14,479 nucleotides of DNA from JAKEGN01 sp964465665 (lineage in GTDB: Bacteria > Pseudomonadota > Gammaproteobacteria > Steroidobacterales > Woeseiaceae), in contig CAYXKM010000007.1 in NCBI GenBank assembly GCA_964465665.1, positions 1 through 14,479 of the forward strand, written 5' to 3'. Below the pieces are notes generated by a model. The model was not told where the DNA came from. It saw only the letters and a program-made list of their open reading frames with translations, and ran no database searches. This document shows positions 1-7,378 of the stretch, piece by piece. The stretch's first letter is position 1. The number at the start of each line of letters is the position of its first letter. The position numbers and the translations under genes are program-made.

Positions 1-1
1 G

Positions 2-367
2 CCGCGCATGACCAACACGTACATGCTCGCCGGCCCGCACGATCCGCAAGAGATCATCGAGTCAGTCAGCAAGGGTCTGTACGCGCCGGTGTTCGGCGGC
101 GGGCAAGTCGATATTACGTCCGGAAAATTCGTGTTCTCCGCCACCGAGGCCTATCTGATCGAAAACGGAAGACTGACGCGCCCGGTCAAAGGCGCCATGC
201 TGATCGGCGACGGTCCGCAGGTCCTGAAGAAGATTTCCATGGTCGGCAATGACCTGCAATTCGATACAGGTGTCGGAACCTGCGGAAAGGACGGGCAGTC
301 GGTGCCCGTGGGTGTCGGACAGCCCACTCTGAAGATCGACGAACTTACTGTGGGTGGAACTGCCTGA
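2..367 (+). CDS. tldD: TldD metalloprotease, C-terminal part (5' end outside window)
   Basis: C-terminal ~121 residues of TldD, the catalytic half of the TldD/TldE heterodimeric metalloprotease, which trims unfolded peptides and, where present, processes peptides such as microcin B17 or the CcdA antitoxin. The reading frame is open to the left edge, so the gene starts upstream. Recognisable segments are NTYMLAGP near the start, GLYAPVFGGGQVDITSGKF, EAYLIENGRLTRPVKGA and GVGTCGKDGQS, and the protein ends in TVGGTA as in E. coli TldD. The Cys codon at 281-283 matches the conserved cysteine reported as third metal ligand; the HExxxH motif lies upstream of the window. The partner tldE is at 4589-5932. 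Identity is certain from close full-length similarity over the visible part. Confidence 0.97.
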   Translation, partial: PRMTNTYMLAGPHDPQEIIESVSKGLYAPVFGGGQVDITSGKFVFSATEAYLIENGRLTRPVKGAMLIGDGPQVLKKISMVGNDLQFDTGVGTCGKDGQSVPVGVGQPTLKIDELTVGGTA

Positions 368-410
368 GCGCGAGCGCCATCTGACATAAGCAGGTTCTCT
401 CGCAATCCTT

Positions 411-426
411 TGTGATTCGCTTCACT
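411..426 (+). promoter_or_regulatory. Candidate CRP binding site
   Basis: TGTGA-TTCGCT-TCACT matches 9 of 10 core positions of the CRP consensus TGTGA-N6-TCACA. It sits 44 bases after the tldD stop and about 55 bases before the ATG of the small reading frame at 481. It overlaps a possible -35 element (TTGTGA, 410-415), which has a possible -10 (CATTAT, 434-439) 18 bases downstream. A CRP gene with the classical DNA-contact residues is encoded at 10884-11537. Binding is inference. Confidence 0.45.
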
Positions 427-451
427 GCGATGACATTATGTTGATCGTACA

Positions 452-463
452 GTGACGCGTCAC
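452..463. promoter_or_regulatory. 12-bp perfect palindrome, possible operator
   Basis: GTGACGCGTCAC is a perfect 12-bp inverted repeat. It lies directly before the GGAGGAG ribosome binding site (466-472) of the small reading frame at 481 and just downstream of the possible -10 box at 434-439. That position suits a repressor operator or an mRNA element covering the start region. The half sites are GTGA/TCAC with 4 bases between, so it is not a CRP site, which needs 6. The cognate protein is unknown. Confidence 0.35.
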
Positions 464-480
464 ATGGAGGAGACGTGCTC

Positions 481-651
481 ATGGGTTGGGAAAGCACTAT
501 CACGGAACAGGAAACGGACGCCTCATCGCTGCAGTTCGTGCAGGGACTCAGACAGGACGGTTCGGAAGCGGAGCCGGATCTGGCGGTCGATGCCCTTACG
601 GAATCGATTTTGTCCAGGCTGCTCGGAATTCTGCGCCTTGGCAGATCCTGA
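481..651 (+). CDS. Small acidic protein, 56 aa, unknown function
   Basis: Short reading frame beginning ATG GGT TGG GAA and ending TGA, 56 residues. It is preceded by a strong ribosome binding site, GGAGGAG at 466-472, with 8 bases to the ATG, one of the best in the window. The N-terminal two thirds are acidic and polar (many Glu, Asp, Ser, Gln), and the last ~18 residues (TESILSRLLGILRLGRS) look like a basic amphipathic or hydrophobic helix. No cysteine, signal peptide or known motif was recognised. A candidate CRP site and a palindrome lie upstream. Two overlapping longer frames in other phases lack such a ribosome binding site and have no protein-like pattern. I do not recognise a family and suggest no function. 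Confidence 0.5.
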   Translation: MGWESTITEQETDASSLQFVQGLRQDGSEAEPDLAVDALTESILSRLLGILRLGRS

Positions 652-784
652 ACACCGCAGCCCTATTATCCAATAAAATTATAGCCTTACGAGCTTGCCG
701 ACGCCCAGAGTTCGGCCGGCGGGGTAGACTAATGGGTGCCGGATCGGGACAATGTCCTGTGCGTTTTGTTGCCGGGGACCGAAT

Positions 785-1003
785 ATGTGGGTGTCGAGAC
801 CGATCTATGAAAGTCTGCCGTACTTTTACATCGTGGCCGGCGCTCTGACGCTTGCGGCATCCATGTACCTTGGCCACTGGTACTGGCCGACGATCTGCTT
901 TCTCGTTGGCCTGGCAAGCCTGGTCGGAGGATTGGTCGTGTTGCTGAAGCGGCGCGACTATCGACATCAAGAAAGGCGGTCAACAAGAACGACCAACTAC
1001 TGA
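785..1003 (+). CDS. Small two-helix membrane protein, 72 aa
   Basis: Predicted inner-membrane protein of 72 residues. Two hydrophobic stretches are visible, about residues 12-29 (PYFYIVAGALTLAASMYL) and 34-54, joined by a short aromatic turn (GHWYW). A strongly basic tail follows (KRRDYRHQERRSTR), which by the positive-inside rule puts both ends in the cytoplasm. The ATG at 785 is chosen because GGGGA at 774-778 is well placed. An in-frame ATG at 752 would add 11 residues (MSCAFCCRGPN) that do not look natural. The gene converges with the ATPase-FHA gene, whose stop is 14 bases away. I do not recognise a named family; small proteins of this shape are common and usually uncharacterised. Confidence 0.7.
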   Translation: MWVSRPIYESLPYFYIVAGALTLAASMYLGHWYWPTICFLVGLASLVGGLVVLLKRRDYRHQERRSTRTTNY

Positions 1004-1016
1004 ACCCGCTGGTTTC

Positions 1017-2237
1017 TCAGGCACTGTTCTTACCGACGGCGGCGTCGACATCCGATTCGCACGCTGATTCCTCGCTCAGATCAAAGTACACCAGGTCATG
1101 AATGCCCAGCGACACCGCTTCGCCCTGACTCAGTCGGCATTTCTTGACCCGCTTCTCATGAACGTAAAGACCATTCGTGCTGTTCAGATCCTCGATCGTG
1201 CAGCCGGATTCATCAAATGTGAGCTGCGCGTGGTGGCGACTGACAAACTTGCTCTTGATAAAGATTTCATTGTCCGGTGAACGCCCGACGATAATCCGGC
1301 CCGGGCCGAACAGATGCTCCGACAGCAGCTTTCCCTTGCTACGTATTTCGATCCGTGTGGTATGGGATCCATCAACGATCGGAACCGGATGCGTGATCTC
1401 CTTGAATCGACCCGTGTTCTGCTCATGCTCCTGCCAGCTGAGCTCTTCCACTGCGGCCGTCATATCCTCGACGCCGACCACGGTCTTTTCGTCGGCGAAG
1501 GCGCAAAGCAATGCTGTATCGCACAAGGTGTTGATCAACCGGGGGACGCCTCCCGTATAACGGTGAATGAGCTCATAGGTATCCTCGGCAAAAAGTCCCG
1601 GCTCCAGTCGGCCGGCGATCGCGAGGCGGTGAGCTATGTACTCACGGGTTTCCCGCTTGTCCAATGGACCTATGTGGAATCGAAGCCGAACGCGCTGCAT
1701 GAGTTGTTTCAGGTTCGGCGAGTCCAGGGTCTCCTTAAGCTCCGGCTGTCCGGCCAGGATGATTCGCAACACCTTTTCCTTGTGCGTTTCAATACCGGAA
1801 AGAAGGCGAATTTCCTCCAGCACCTTGCTGCTCAGATTCTGTGCTTCGTCGACAATCAGCAGTACCTTTTTATCATTCGAATACTGTTCGATAAGAAACA
1901 TATTCAACATATCGAGCAACTCGACTTTTCGTTTGTTGAACGGTTTGAAACCGAATTCTGTCAGGACCGCCTGGAGAAACTGCGATGGTGAAAGTTGTGT
2001 CTGTGAAACGACCGCATATACGACGTCGTTACCAAGTTCTGCAACGAACGATTGCAGCAATGTCGTTTTTCCGGAGCCAATTTCACCAGTAATGACGACG
2101 AAACCATCGGCGAGCCAGATCGTAGATTCCATGTAGGCCTTGGCCCTTGCGTGCTGTTTGCTCCAGTACAGGAATTCCGGATCCGGTGTAAGCCGAAACG
2201 GTTGTTCTGAGAATTTGAAGTGAGCTTGATAAGACAT
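1017..2237 (-). CDS. ExeA-like AAA ATPase fused to a C-terminal FHA domain
   Basis: 406-residue protein with two parts. Residues ~1-270 are an ExeA/GspA-type AAA ATPase: Walker A GEIGSGKTT (51-59), Walker B VLLIVDEAQ (125-133), sensor-like ILAGQPEL (160-167) and the QRVRLRF arginine region (181-187). After a linker, residues ~295-385 form an FHA domain, a phosphothreonine-binding fold, with GRSPDNEIFI (318-327), SRHHAQL (333-339) and LNSTNGLYV (351-359). No transmembrane segment or peptidoglycan-binding domain follows the ATPase, unlike classical ExeA, so it is probably cytoplasmic. The ATG at 2237 lacks a clear Shine-Dalgarno sequence. It lies 123 bases downstream of purK on the same strand and has a perfect TATAAT of its own. 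The domain calls are firm; the cellular role is unknown, perhaps an ATPase coupled to Ser/Thr phosphorylation or envelope assembly. Confidence 0.92.
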   Translation of the reverse strand: MSYQAHFKFSEQPFRLTPDPEFLYWSKQHARAKAYMESTIWLADGFVVITGEIGSGKTTLLQSFVAELGNDVVYAVVSQTQLSPSQFLQAVLTEFGFKPFNKRKVELLDMLNMFLIEQYSNDKKVLLIVDEAQNLSSKVLEEIRLLSGIETHKEKVLRIILAGQPELKETLDSPNLKQLMQRVRLRFHIGPLDKRETREYIAHRLAIAGRLEPGLFAEDTYELIHRYTGGVPRLINTLCDTALLCAFADEKTVVGVEDMTAAVEELSWQEHEQNTGRFKEITHPVPIVDGSHTTRIEIRSKGKLLSEHLFGPGRIIVGRSPDNEIFIKSKFVSRHHAQLTFDESGCTIEDLNSTNGLYVHEKRVKKCRLSQGEAVSLGIHDLVYFDLSEESACESDVDAAVGKNSA

Positions 2238-2303
2238 TGCGCGTAGTTGGAGTTCTATTGCTTCTGAAGTATTTTTTGAGATTGTTCATCCGAATAGTCG
2301 ATT

Positions 2304-2309
2304 ATTATA
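2304..2309 (-). promoter_or_regulatory. -10 box of the ATPase-FHA gene
   Basis: Reading leftward, TATAAT is a perfect sigma-70 -10 hexamer inside an AT-rich stretch in the 123-base gap after purK. The expected start of transcription is about 60 bases before the ATG at 2237. No convincing -35 hexamer is found 16-18 bases upstream, so an activator may be needed or the site may be fortuitous. It suggests expression independent of purEK. Confidence 0.5.
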
Positions 2310-2360
2310 CATTTTTGCATTGCCGGGGCACCGTGAAACGTGCTGCAATTCACGCCTTGG

Positions 2361-3449
2361 TCAATCTTCGAGCATGTCTCCGATCTTGGCAATTCTCTGG
2401 TCCAGGGTAGCCGCGTCGTTTGTCAACAAAGTGAGATGCCCCAGTTTGCGGCCCGGGCGAGGAGATTTGCCGTAGTCGTGCAGGAACCACGGGAAGTGCC
2501 GGGGCAGGGACTTCCTGTCCGGCATGCGTCCGATCAGGTTCAGCATCCCGGCAAAACCGATGGACGCCGGATCGCCGAGAGGCAGGTCGAATACGGCGCG
2601 AATGTGATTCTCGAACTGGCTGGTCACCGCACCTTCTATGGTCCAGTGCCCGGAATTGTGTACGCGTGGCGCAAACTCGTTGGCGAGTAGGTTCTCACCA
2701 TCGACAAACATCTCGAGTGCGAGCACGCCGACGTAGTCGAGTCGCTTGAGCAGCGATATGGTATATGCACGCGCTGCATCCAGGATGGCCGTGTCCCTCG
2801 ACGGGGCACGAGAGACTCTGAGTATGCCGTCCCGATGGCAATTTTCAGTCAATGCATAGGTAATAATCTCGCCGCTGACGCGCCGTGCGCCGATGAGGGA
2901 GACCTCATAGTCGAAATCAACCCATTGTTCGGCGATGAGAGGCGCAGGTCCGAGTGCGCGCCACGCGGGATCCAGATCGCCCGCCTCGCGAACGACGAAC
3001 TGACCCTTGCCGTCATAGCCCATCGTGCGTGTCTTCACGACAAAGGGAAATCGCAGGACTTCCGCTGCGGTGGCGAGATCTGCGTCCGAATCGACCTTTG
3101 CATAGCGCGGCACCGGAATCAGCAGCGAGTCGAACAGTTGCTTCTCGAGCCAGCGGTCCTGCGCGTACCGGAGCGCGGAAGGCGGCGGGAATACCGGTAC
3201 CTTTGCGGCCACCGCGAGGGCTGCAGAGACCGGTACGTTTTCGAATTCATAGGTGATGACATCAGATGCGGCGGCCAGTAGCGCAAGTCCTTCCTCGCTG
3301 TCGAACGGACGGCAAACGACCGCACCAGCACTCGCTGCCGGCGGATCTGGCGCAGGATCGAGAAACGTGACGTTGATGCCAAGACGGCTGGCTGCAATAC
3401 CCAGCATCTGGCCGAGCTGCCCGGCACCCATGACGCCCAGTCGTTTCAA
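2361..3449 (-). CDS. purK: PurK, N5-carboxyaminoimidazole ribonucleotide synthase
   Basis: ATP-grasp enzyme converting AIR, bicarbonate and ATP to N5-CAIR in de novo purine synthesis; cytoplasmic. At 362 residues it is of normal length. The N-terminal pre-ATP-grasp segment carries GAGQLGQML (8-16), the ATP-grasp loop is KTRTMGYDGKGQ (139-150), and NEFAPRVHNSGHWT (257-270) holds metal and substrate ligands. Translation starts at TTG (3449-3447), the only start fitting the family N-terminus; the next in-frame ATG would remove part of the nucleotide-binding loop. The TTG lies three bases after the purE stop, so the two are probably translationally coupled. Its product feeds PurE. Identity is secure. 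Confidence 0.97.
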   Translation of the reverse strand: MKRLGVMGAGQLGQMLGIAASRLGINVTFLDPAPDPPAASAGAVVCRPFDSEEGLALLAAASDVITYEFENVPVSAALAVAAKVPVFPPPSALRYAQDRWLEKQLFDSLLIPVPRYAKVDSDADLATAAEVLRFPFVVKTRTMGYDGKGQFVVREAGDLDPAWRALGPAPLIAEQWVDFDYEVSLIGARRVSGEIITYALTENCHRDGILRVSRAPSRDTAILDAARAYTISLLKRLDYVGVLALEMFVDGENLLANEFAPRVHNSGHWTIEGAVTSQFENHIRAVFDLPLGDPASIGFAGMLNLIGRMPDRKSLPRHFPWFLHDYGKSPRPGRKLGHLTLLTNDAATLDQRIAKIGDMLED

Positions 3450-3452
3450 GAG

Positions 3453-3947
3453 TCAGTAGTCGCCGCGAGGGTCATCGTCAGCGAGCACGGCCTCGGTCTG
3501 CTGTCGTCGGTAGTTCTCCAGTGCGACAGCAACCGTCGCGTCGCTTATGGCGAGGATTGCCGCCGCCAGCAATGCCGCATTGATGGCCCCTGCTTTGCCA
3601 ATCGCCATGCAGGCTACCGGCACACCGGCGGGCATCTGTACGATGGAGAGCAGTGAGTCCATGCCGTTCAGCGCCTTTGATTGCACTGGCACACCCAATA
3701 CCGGCAGCGGCGTCTTGGCCGCAGTCATTCCGGGCAGATGCGCCGCGCCGCCGGCACCGGCAATGATCACCTGAAGCCCGCGCGATTTCGCGCTGTCCGC
3801 ATACTCGAAGAGCAGGTCCGGGGTGCGATGCGCTGAAACAACCCGAACCTCGTGCAGGATGTCCAGTGCATCGAGCACCTCGCTCGCATGACGCATCGTG
3901 TCCCAGTCGGAACGGGAACCCATGACCAGGCCAATTTTCGGTTTCAT
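3453..3947 (-). CDS. purE: PurE, N5-CAIR mutase
   Basis: Class I PurE, which moves the carboxyl group of N5-CAIR to give CAIR, the step after PurK; cytoplasmic, octameric in known members. 164 residues from the chosen ATG at 3947, normal length. Visible motifs are GSRSDW (10-15), SAHRTP with the conserved His40 (38-43), GAGGAAHLPG (64-73) and MPAGVPV (105-111), together lining the nucleotide site. The frame opens 8 codons earlier at 3971, but the start MKPKIGLVMGSRSDW matches the family. The ribosome binding site is weak. It is followed at once by purK and preceded 48 bases upstream by the end of darP, so co-transcription darP-purE-purK is likely. Confidence 0.97.
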   Translation of the reverse strand: MKPKIGLVMGSRSDWDTMRHASEVLDALDILHEVRVVSAHRTPDLLFEYADSAKSRGLQVIIAGAGGAAHLPGMTAAKTPLPVLGVPVQSKALNGMDSLLSIVQMPAGVPVACMAIGKAGAINAALLAAAILAISDATVAVALENYRRQQTEAVLADDDPRGDY

Positions 3948-3995
3948 AGTGCCTGTGCTGCAGCTGCGCAATGGTAGAGATCGGGCATTCTAGCG

Positions 3996-4499
3996 TCAGC
4001 GGGCCTGCCTCTGCATCTTTGCCCTCAATTCCTTGTGCACCTCGCGGAAGATTTGGCGGGAGAGAGCTTTTTTTGCGGTGTTCAGCGTTGCGGACGCATG
4101 ATCGGCCAGCAGCTGCTGCAATACTGCGTTGACGCTTCCGGTAACGCTTCGGAACTCCGCAAGCGAGTCCTCGGTGTCGCTGCACAGCCGGTCACGCCAG
4201 GCTTCGGCCTCGCGGAAAATGCGCTTGTCCTCCTGCGGGCCGCGGTTGAGTGCGTCAACCGCGGCCCGTATCGGCTCAGCGTCGATTCCGCGCATGATTT
4301 TGCCAATGAGCTGCTTCTGGCGTCGCAGTGCGCCGTGGGAGTTTGTGGAACGTGCCAGGCGTACGGCATCGATCAGCTGCGGATCCGCAACAATGGCAGT
4401 CAATTGCGTGTCGGTCAGGTCTATGAGTGATTCACCCAATACCTGCAATTCAATGAATTGTCTCTTGAGCGCACTCTTGCTGGGCTTTGATTCGGTCAC
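3996..4499 (-). CDS. darP: DarP (YjgA), 50S ribosome biogenesis factor
   Basis: 167-residue, highly charged, mostly helical protein of the YjgA/DUF615 family, renamed DarP in E. coli, which associates with late 50S assembly intermediates. Recognisable features are the N-terminal SKSALKRQFIELQVLGE, the basic segment ALRRQKQLIGKIMR, and a C-terminal helix rich in Lys and Arg (FREVHKELRAKMQRQAR). The start is GTG at 4499 (GTG ACC GAA TCA), giving the usual MTESKPSK-like beginning; no good Shine-Dalgarno sequence is seen. It is divergent from tldE, the same neighbour as in E. coli (yjgA-pmbA), which supports the assignment. purE lies downstream on the same strand. Confidence 0.93.
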   Translation of the reverse strand: MTESKPSKSALKRQFIELQVLGESLIDLTDTQLTAIVADPQLIDAVRLARSTNSHGALRRQKQLIGKIMRGIDAEPIRAAVDALNRGPQEDKRIFREAEAWRDRLCSDTEDSLAEFRSVTGSVNAVLQQLLADHASATLNTAKKALSRQIFREVHKELRAKMQRQAR

Positions 4500-4588
4500 C
4501 GGCTAAGCTACTGTGCGGCAGCGACGCAAATTGTGGATTGAGGCGTCATGCAAACATTGAAATTCTTTTCTTCGGGAATAGCAACCGG

Positions 4589-5932
4589 ATGACAGCTGGG
4601 ACACGCGCAACGATGAGCGGCCGTGATATCGAGGATATCGTACGGCTTGTTCTTGCAGAAGCGAAAAAGCACGGTGCCGACCAGGCAGAGGCGGCTGCCA
4701 GCCATGATCTGGGACTCGCTGCAACTGCGCGGCTTGGCACAGTGGAGAATCTCGAGTACACGAACGATCGTGGCGTCGGGGTGACCGTTTTTTGCGGCAC
4801 GCACAAGGGCAACGCAAGCACTTCTGATTTCAGTCCGGAGGCGCTGTGCGAAACGGTAAAGAAAGCCTGTGCATTCGCCCGTTACACGGAAGATGACCCT
4901 TGTGCGGGGCTTGCAGATGCGGGACGGATGGCGGCCGTGATTCCCGATCTCGGTCTTGCTCACGACTGGCCGCTCGGTTCGGAGGAAGCCATTCGCATCG
5001 CGGTCGAAAGCGAGGATGCGGCGCGTTCATTCGACAAGCGCATCACCAATTCCGAGGGTGCAACCGTGTCGACGAATAACGGCATTCGCGCCTATGGCAA
5101 TTCGCACGGATTCATCGCGAGCTATCGCAAGTCGAGTCACAGCATCAGTTGCGTTGTTGTCGGTGAACAGAGCGGCGACATGCAGCGCGATTATCACTAT
5201 ACGACTTCAAGGGACCCTGCGGATCTGGAGTCGGCGAAGAACGTCGGCCAGCGAGCGGCAAGACGCACCATAGACAGGCTCGGCGCAAGAAAGGTCGGAA
5301 CCTGCAAGGCCAAGGTGCTGCTGGCGCCGGAGATCGCACGTGGTTTCATCGGGCATGCTGTTGCAGCGATCAGCGGCGGTGCGCAGTACCGGCGCTCCTC
5401 GTTCCTGCTGTCGGCAGCCGGAGAACTGATATTTCCCCGGTTTCTGCAAATACTCGAACGCCCGCATATTCCCAAGGGCATGGCAAGCGCTCCATATGAT
5501 GCCGAAGGAGTCGCGACCCGCGATCGCGATCTGGTGGTGGACGGCGTACTGCAAGGCTATATCTTAAGCTCCTACTCGGCGAGGCGGCTGGGCTTGGCGA
5601 CCACCGGCAATGCCGGAGGCGCGCACAACCTCATCGTTCCGGGCAATGCCAGGGACATGGCATCGCTTATCCGCGACATGGGAACAGGGTTGGTAGTGCA
5701 TGAGTTGATCGGACACGGCGTGAACCCGGTGACCGGCGACTATTCCCGTGGCGCTGCGGGTTTCTGGGTCGAGAACGGCGAAATTGCGTTCCCGGTGCAC
5801 GAAGTGACGATTGCCGGCAATCTGCGCAATCTCTATCAGCGCATCCTGGCTGTCGGCCAGGACCAGGACCTGCGTGGCGGCATACGTTGCGGTTCCGTGC
5901 TGGTCGATGAAATGGCTATTGCCGGTGCATGA
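4589..5932 (+). CDS. tldE: TldE (PmbA), partner subunit of the TldD/TldE protease
   Basis: 447-residue partner of TldD in the heterodimeric metalloprotease. Matches to E. coli PmbA run throughout: VENLEYTNDRGVGVTVF, ARYTEDDPCAGLAD, DKRITNSEGATVS, GNSHGFIASY, ISGGAQYRRSSFLL, SYSARRLGLATTGNAGG, TGDYSRGAAGFWVENGEI and CGSVLVDEMAIAG at the end. The ATG at 4589 gives a length close to E. coli (450); the frame is open from 4487 and an ATG at 4613 is also possible. Unusually, residues 371-376 (5699-5716) read HELIGH, an HExxxH motif, where E. coli PmbA has TELMGQ. TldE is normally thought to lack a metal site. It is divergent from darP, with 89 bases between the starts. Confidence 0.96.
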   Translation: MTAGTRATMSGRDIEDIVRLVLAEAKKHGADQAEAAASHDLGLAATARLGTVENLEYTNDRGVGVTVFCGTHKGNASTSDFSPEALCETVKKACAFARYTEDDPCAGLADAGRMAAVIPDLGLAHDWPLGSEEAIRIAVESEDAARSFDKRITNSEGATVSTNNGIRAYGNSHGFIASYRKSSHSISCVVVGEQSGDMQRDYHYTTSRDPADLESAKNVGQRAARRTIDRLGARKVGTCKAKVLLAPEIARGFIGHAVAAISGGAQYRRSSFLLSAAGELIFPRFLQILERPHIPKGMASAPYDAEGVATRDRDLVVDGVLQGYILSSYSARRLGLATTGNAGGAHNLIVPGNARDMASLIRDMGTGLVVHELIGHGVNPVTGDYSRGAAGFWVENGEIAFPVHEVTIAGNLRNLYQRILAVGQDQDLRGGIRCGSVLVDEMAIAGA

Positions 5933-5960
5933 CCGCACCGAAATATCTCAGGGCTCACCG

Positions 5961-7292
5961 TTATGACCGGGCCTTGGGTTTCTCGTTTTGTTCGTCGAGC
6001 AGCTCGGCCAGTGTCCTGTCGCCGACCACGCCGGAGATAGCACGATCCAGTTCCGTTCCGAGTTTGTCGATGTAAGGGGACCAGGTTGGATCACGGTAAG
6101 AGCCTGTCTCTCCTTCCTGGCGTACTACGTTAAGAATATCGTTCAAGTGCAGGCGTGACAGCTCCTGACCCGGGAACAGCTTCTCGTCTTCCGTCGTCAG
6201 GACCAGACCTGACTGCTCGAGCGATTCGACGATCGGCGCCAGGGCGATTGCCGGAATATTCAGCTTTGAGCTCAGGTCCACCACGGCAATGCCTTTGCCG
6301 GGTTCCAAGAACGAACGGCCGACGAGCATCATGACGTTCAGCGCCAGGCGTTCGCGCATGGAATTGGAGAGTCGCGGTTCCTGCCGGCCGATCCGCAGAA
6401 ACACGGGGTTCTGGTGATAGAACGCGAGCTGAGCGCCGATCAGCAGGATCAGCCAGTTCAAGTATAGCCAGATCAGGCTGACGATGCCGATGGCAAACGT
6501 CGCATAGACAGCCAGCGTACGCACCGACGTCAGAACGAATGTCGTGAATATGACACCCATGGTTGCCCACATAATGCCGCCAGCGAGTCCCCCGACCAGT
6601 GCAGACTTGAATCGGACACGCGTATTCGGCATGAACTTGTACAGGAAAGTGAATACTGCCGAGACCATCAGGTATGGGACGAGCTTGCCAACGAAGAGAA
6701 ACGCCTCTGAAAAACCCGGCAATTGCTCGAGCCGAGTGACGATAGTATTGCTGCTCAGGGCGCCAAGCATCGTGAACGCCGTACCGATGGCAACCGGCCC
6801 GATGAGTAAGACGACCAGGTACTCTGTAAATCGTCGGGCAAAGTTGCGTGATTTGGAAACATACCAGACGTAATTAAAACTCGACTCGACCTTTTGTACC
6901 GTGGAGATGGCTGTCCAGAGGAAGAACGCCACGCCGATACCGCCGATAACAGAAGTGTTGACCTTTTCGACCATGTCGAAAAGCTGGCTGGAGATTTTCT
7001 CGGCGTCCGGGCCGAGATGGACCAGGAAGGTATCGAGATTTTCCTTGAGCTTGCTGAAGACGCCGAGGCCCTTGGCCATGGCAAAACTGATGCCGAGCAA
7101 TGGAACGATGGACAGCAACGTGGTGTAAACGAGGCTCATCGCGCGCAACGTCAGTTGGCCGGACAGCATGTCGCGCAGCATGCCGTACAAGTAACGCAGG
7201 ATCGTGGCCGCCAGGTTTCCGGGTCGGCCGAAGCGCTTGAGAGGATCGCCCCAGATCAGCCTTTCGATTTTTTCCCGAAGATCGTCGAACAT
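5961..7292 (-). CDS. yihY: YihY/BrkB family inner-membrane protein
   Basis: 443-residue integral membrane protein of the YihY/BrkB family (older annotations call it ribonuclease BN in error). An N-terminal cytoplasmic part is followed by about six hydrophobic segments, roughly residues 51-71 (family signature LRAMSLVYTTLLSIVPLL), 114-131, 162-183, 205-225, 233-256 and 264-286. A C-terminal soluble region of about 130 residues contains a winged-helix-like stretch (LSSKLNIPAIALAPIVESLEQSGLVL), typical of the longer subfamily. The ATG at 7292 (MFDDLREKIERL) is preferred over an in-frame start at 7388, which would add 32 non-conserved residues and overlap the divergent gene. The transported or bound substrate is unknown for the family. 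It converges with tldE. Confidence 0.92.
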   Translation of the reverse strand: MFDDLREKIERLIWGDPLKRFGRPGNLAATILRYLYGMLRDMLSGQLTLRAMSLVYTTLLSIVPLLGISFAMAKGLGVFSKLKENLDTFLVHLGPDAEKISSQLFDMVEKVNTSVIGGIGVAFFLWTAISTVQKVESSFNYVWYVSKSRNFARRFTEYLVVLLIGPVAIGTAFTMLGALSSNTIVTRLEQLPGFSEAFLFVGKLVPYLMVSAVFTFLYKFMPNTRVRFKSALVGGLAGGIMWATMGVIFTTFVLTSVRTLAVYATFAIGIVSLIWLYLNWLILLIGAQLAFYHQNPVFLRIGRQEPRLSNSMRERLALNVMMLVGRSFLEPGKGIAVVDLSSKLNIPAIALAPIVESLEQSGLVLTTEDEKLFPGQELSRLHLNDILNVVRQEGETGSYRDPTWSPYIDKLGTELDRAISGVVGDRTLAELLDEQNEKPKARS

Positions 7293-7378
7293 GCCTGGAG
7301 AGCCCGTTTTGATTCTGATTGGCAGCGACCCGCGCCGGCATTGTACCTTAGGCACACCTGCAGCAAGACCGAAAATCC

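Noticed and set aside
486..848. 120-codon + frame overlapping the micro-gene and the start of the small membrane gene
   Set aside because: Its ATG has no ribosome binding site of its own, and the translation is Arg/Gly/Cys rich without pattern; 481-651 and 785-1003 are better placed.
1314..1991. 225-codon + strand frame opposite the ATPase gene
   Set aside because: The minus strand carries intact Walker A, Walker B and FHA motifs; the + frame has no recognisable domain or ribosome binding site.
3478..4185. 235-codon minus frame across purE and darP
   Set aside because: It overlaps two clear genes in another phase and its composition (Arg, Gly, Cys, His rich) is typical of shifted-frame translation.
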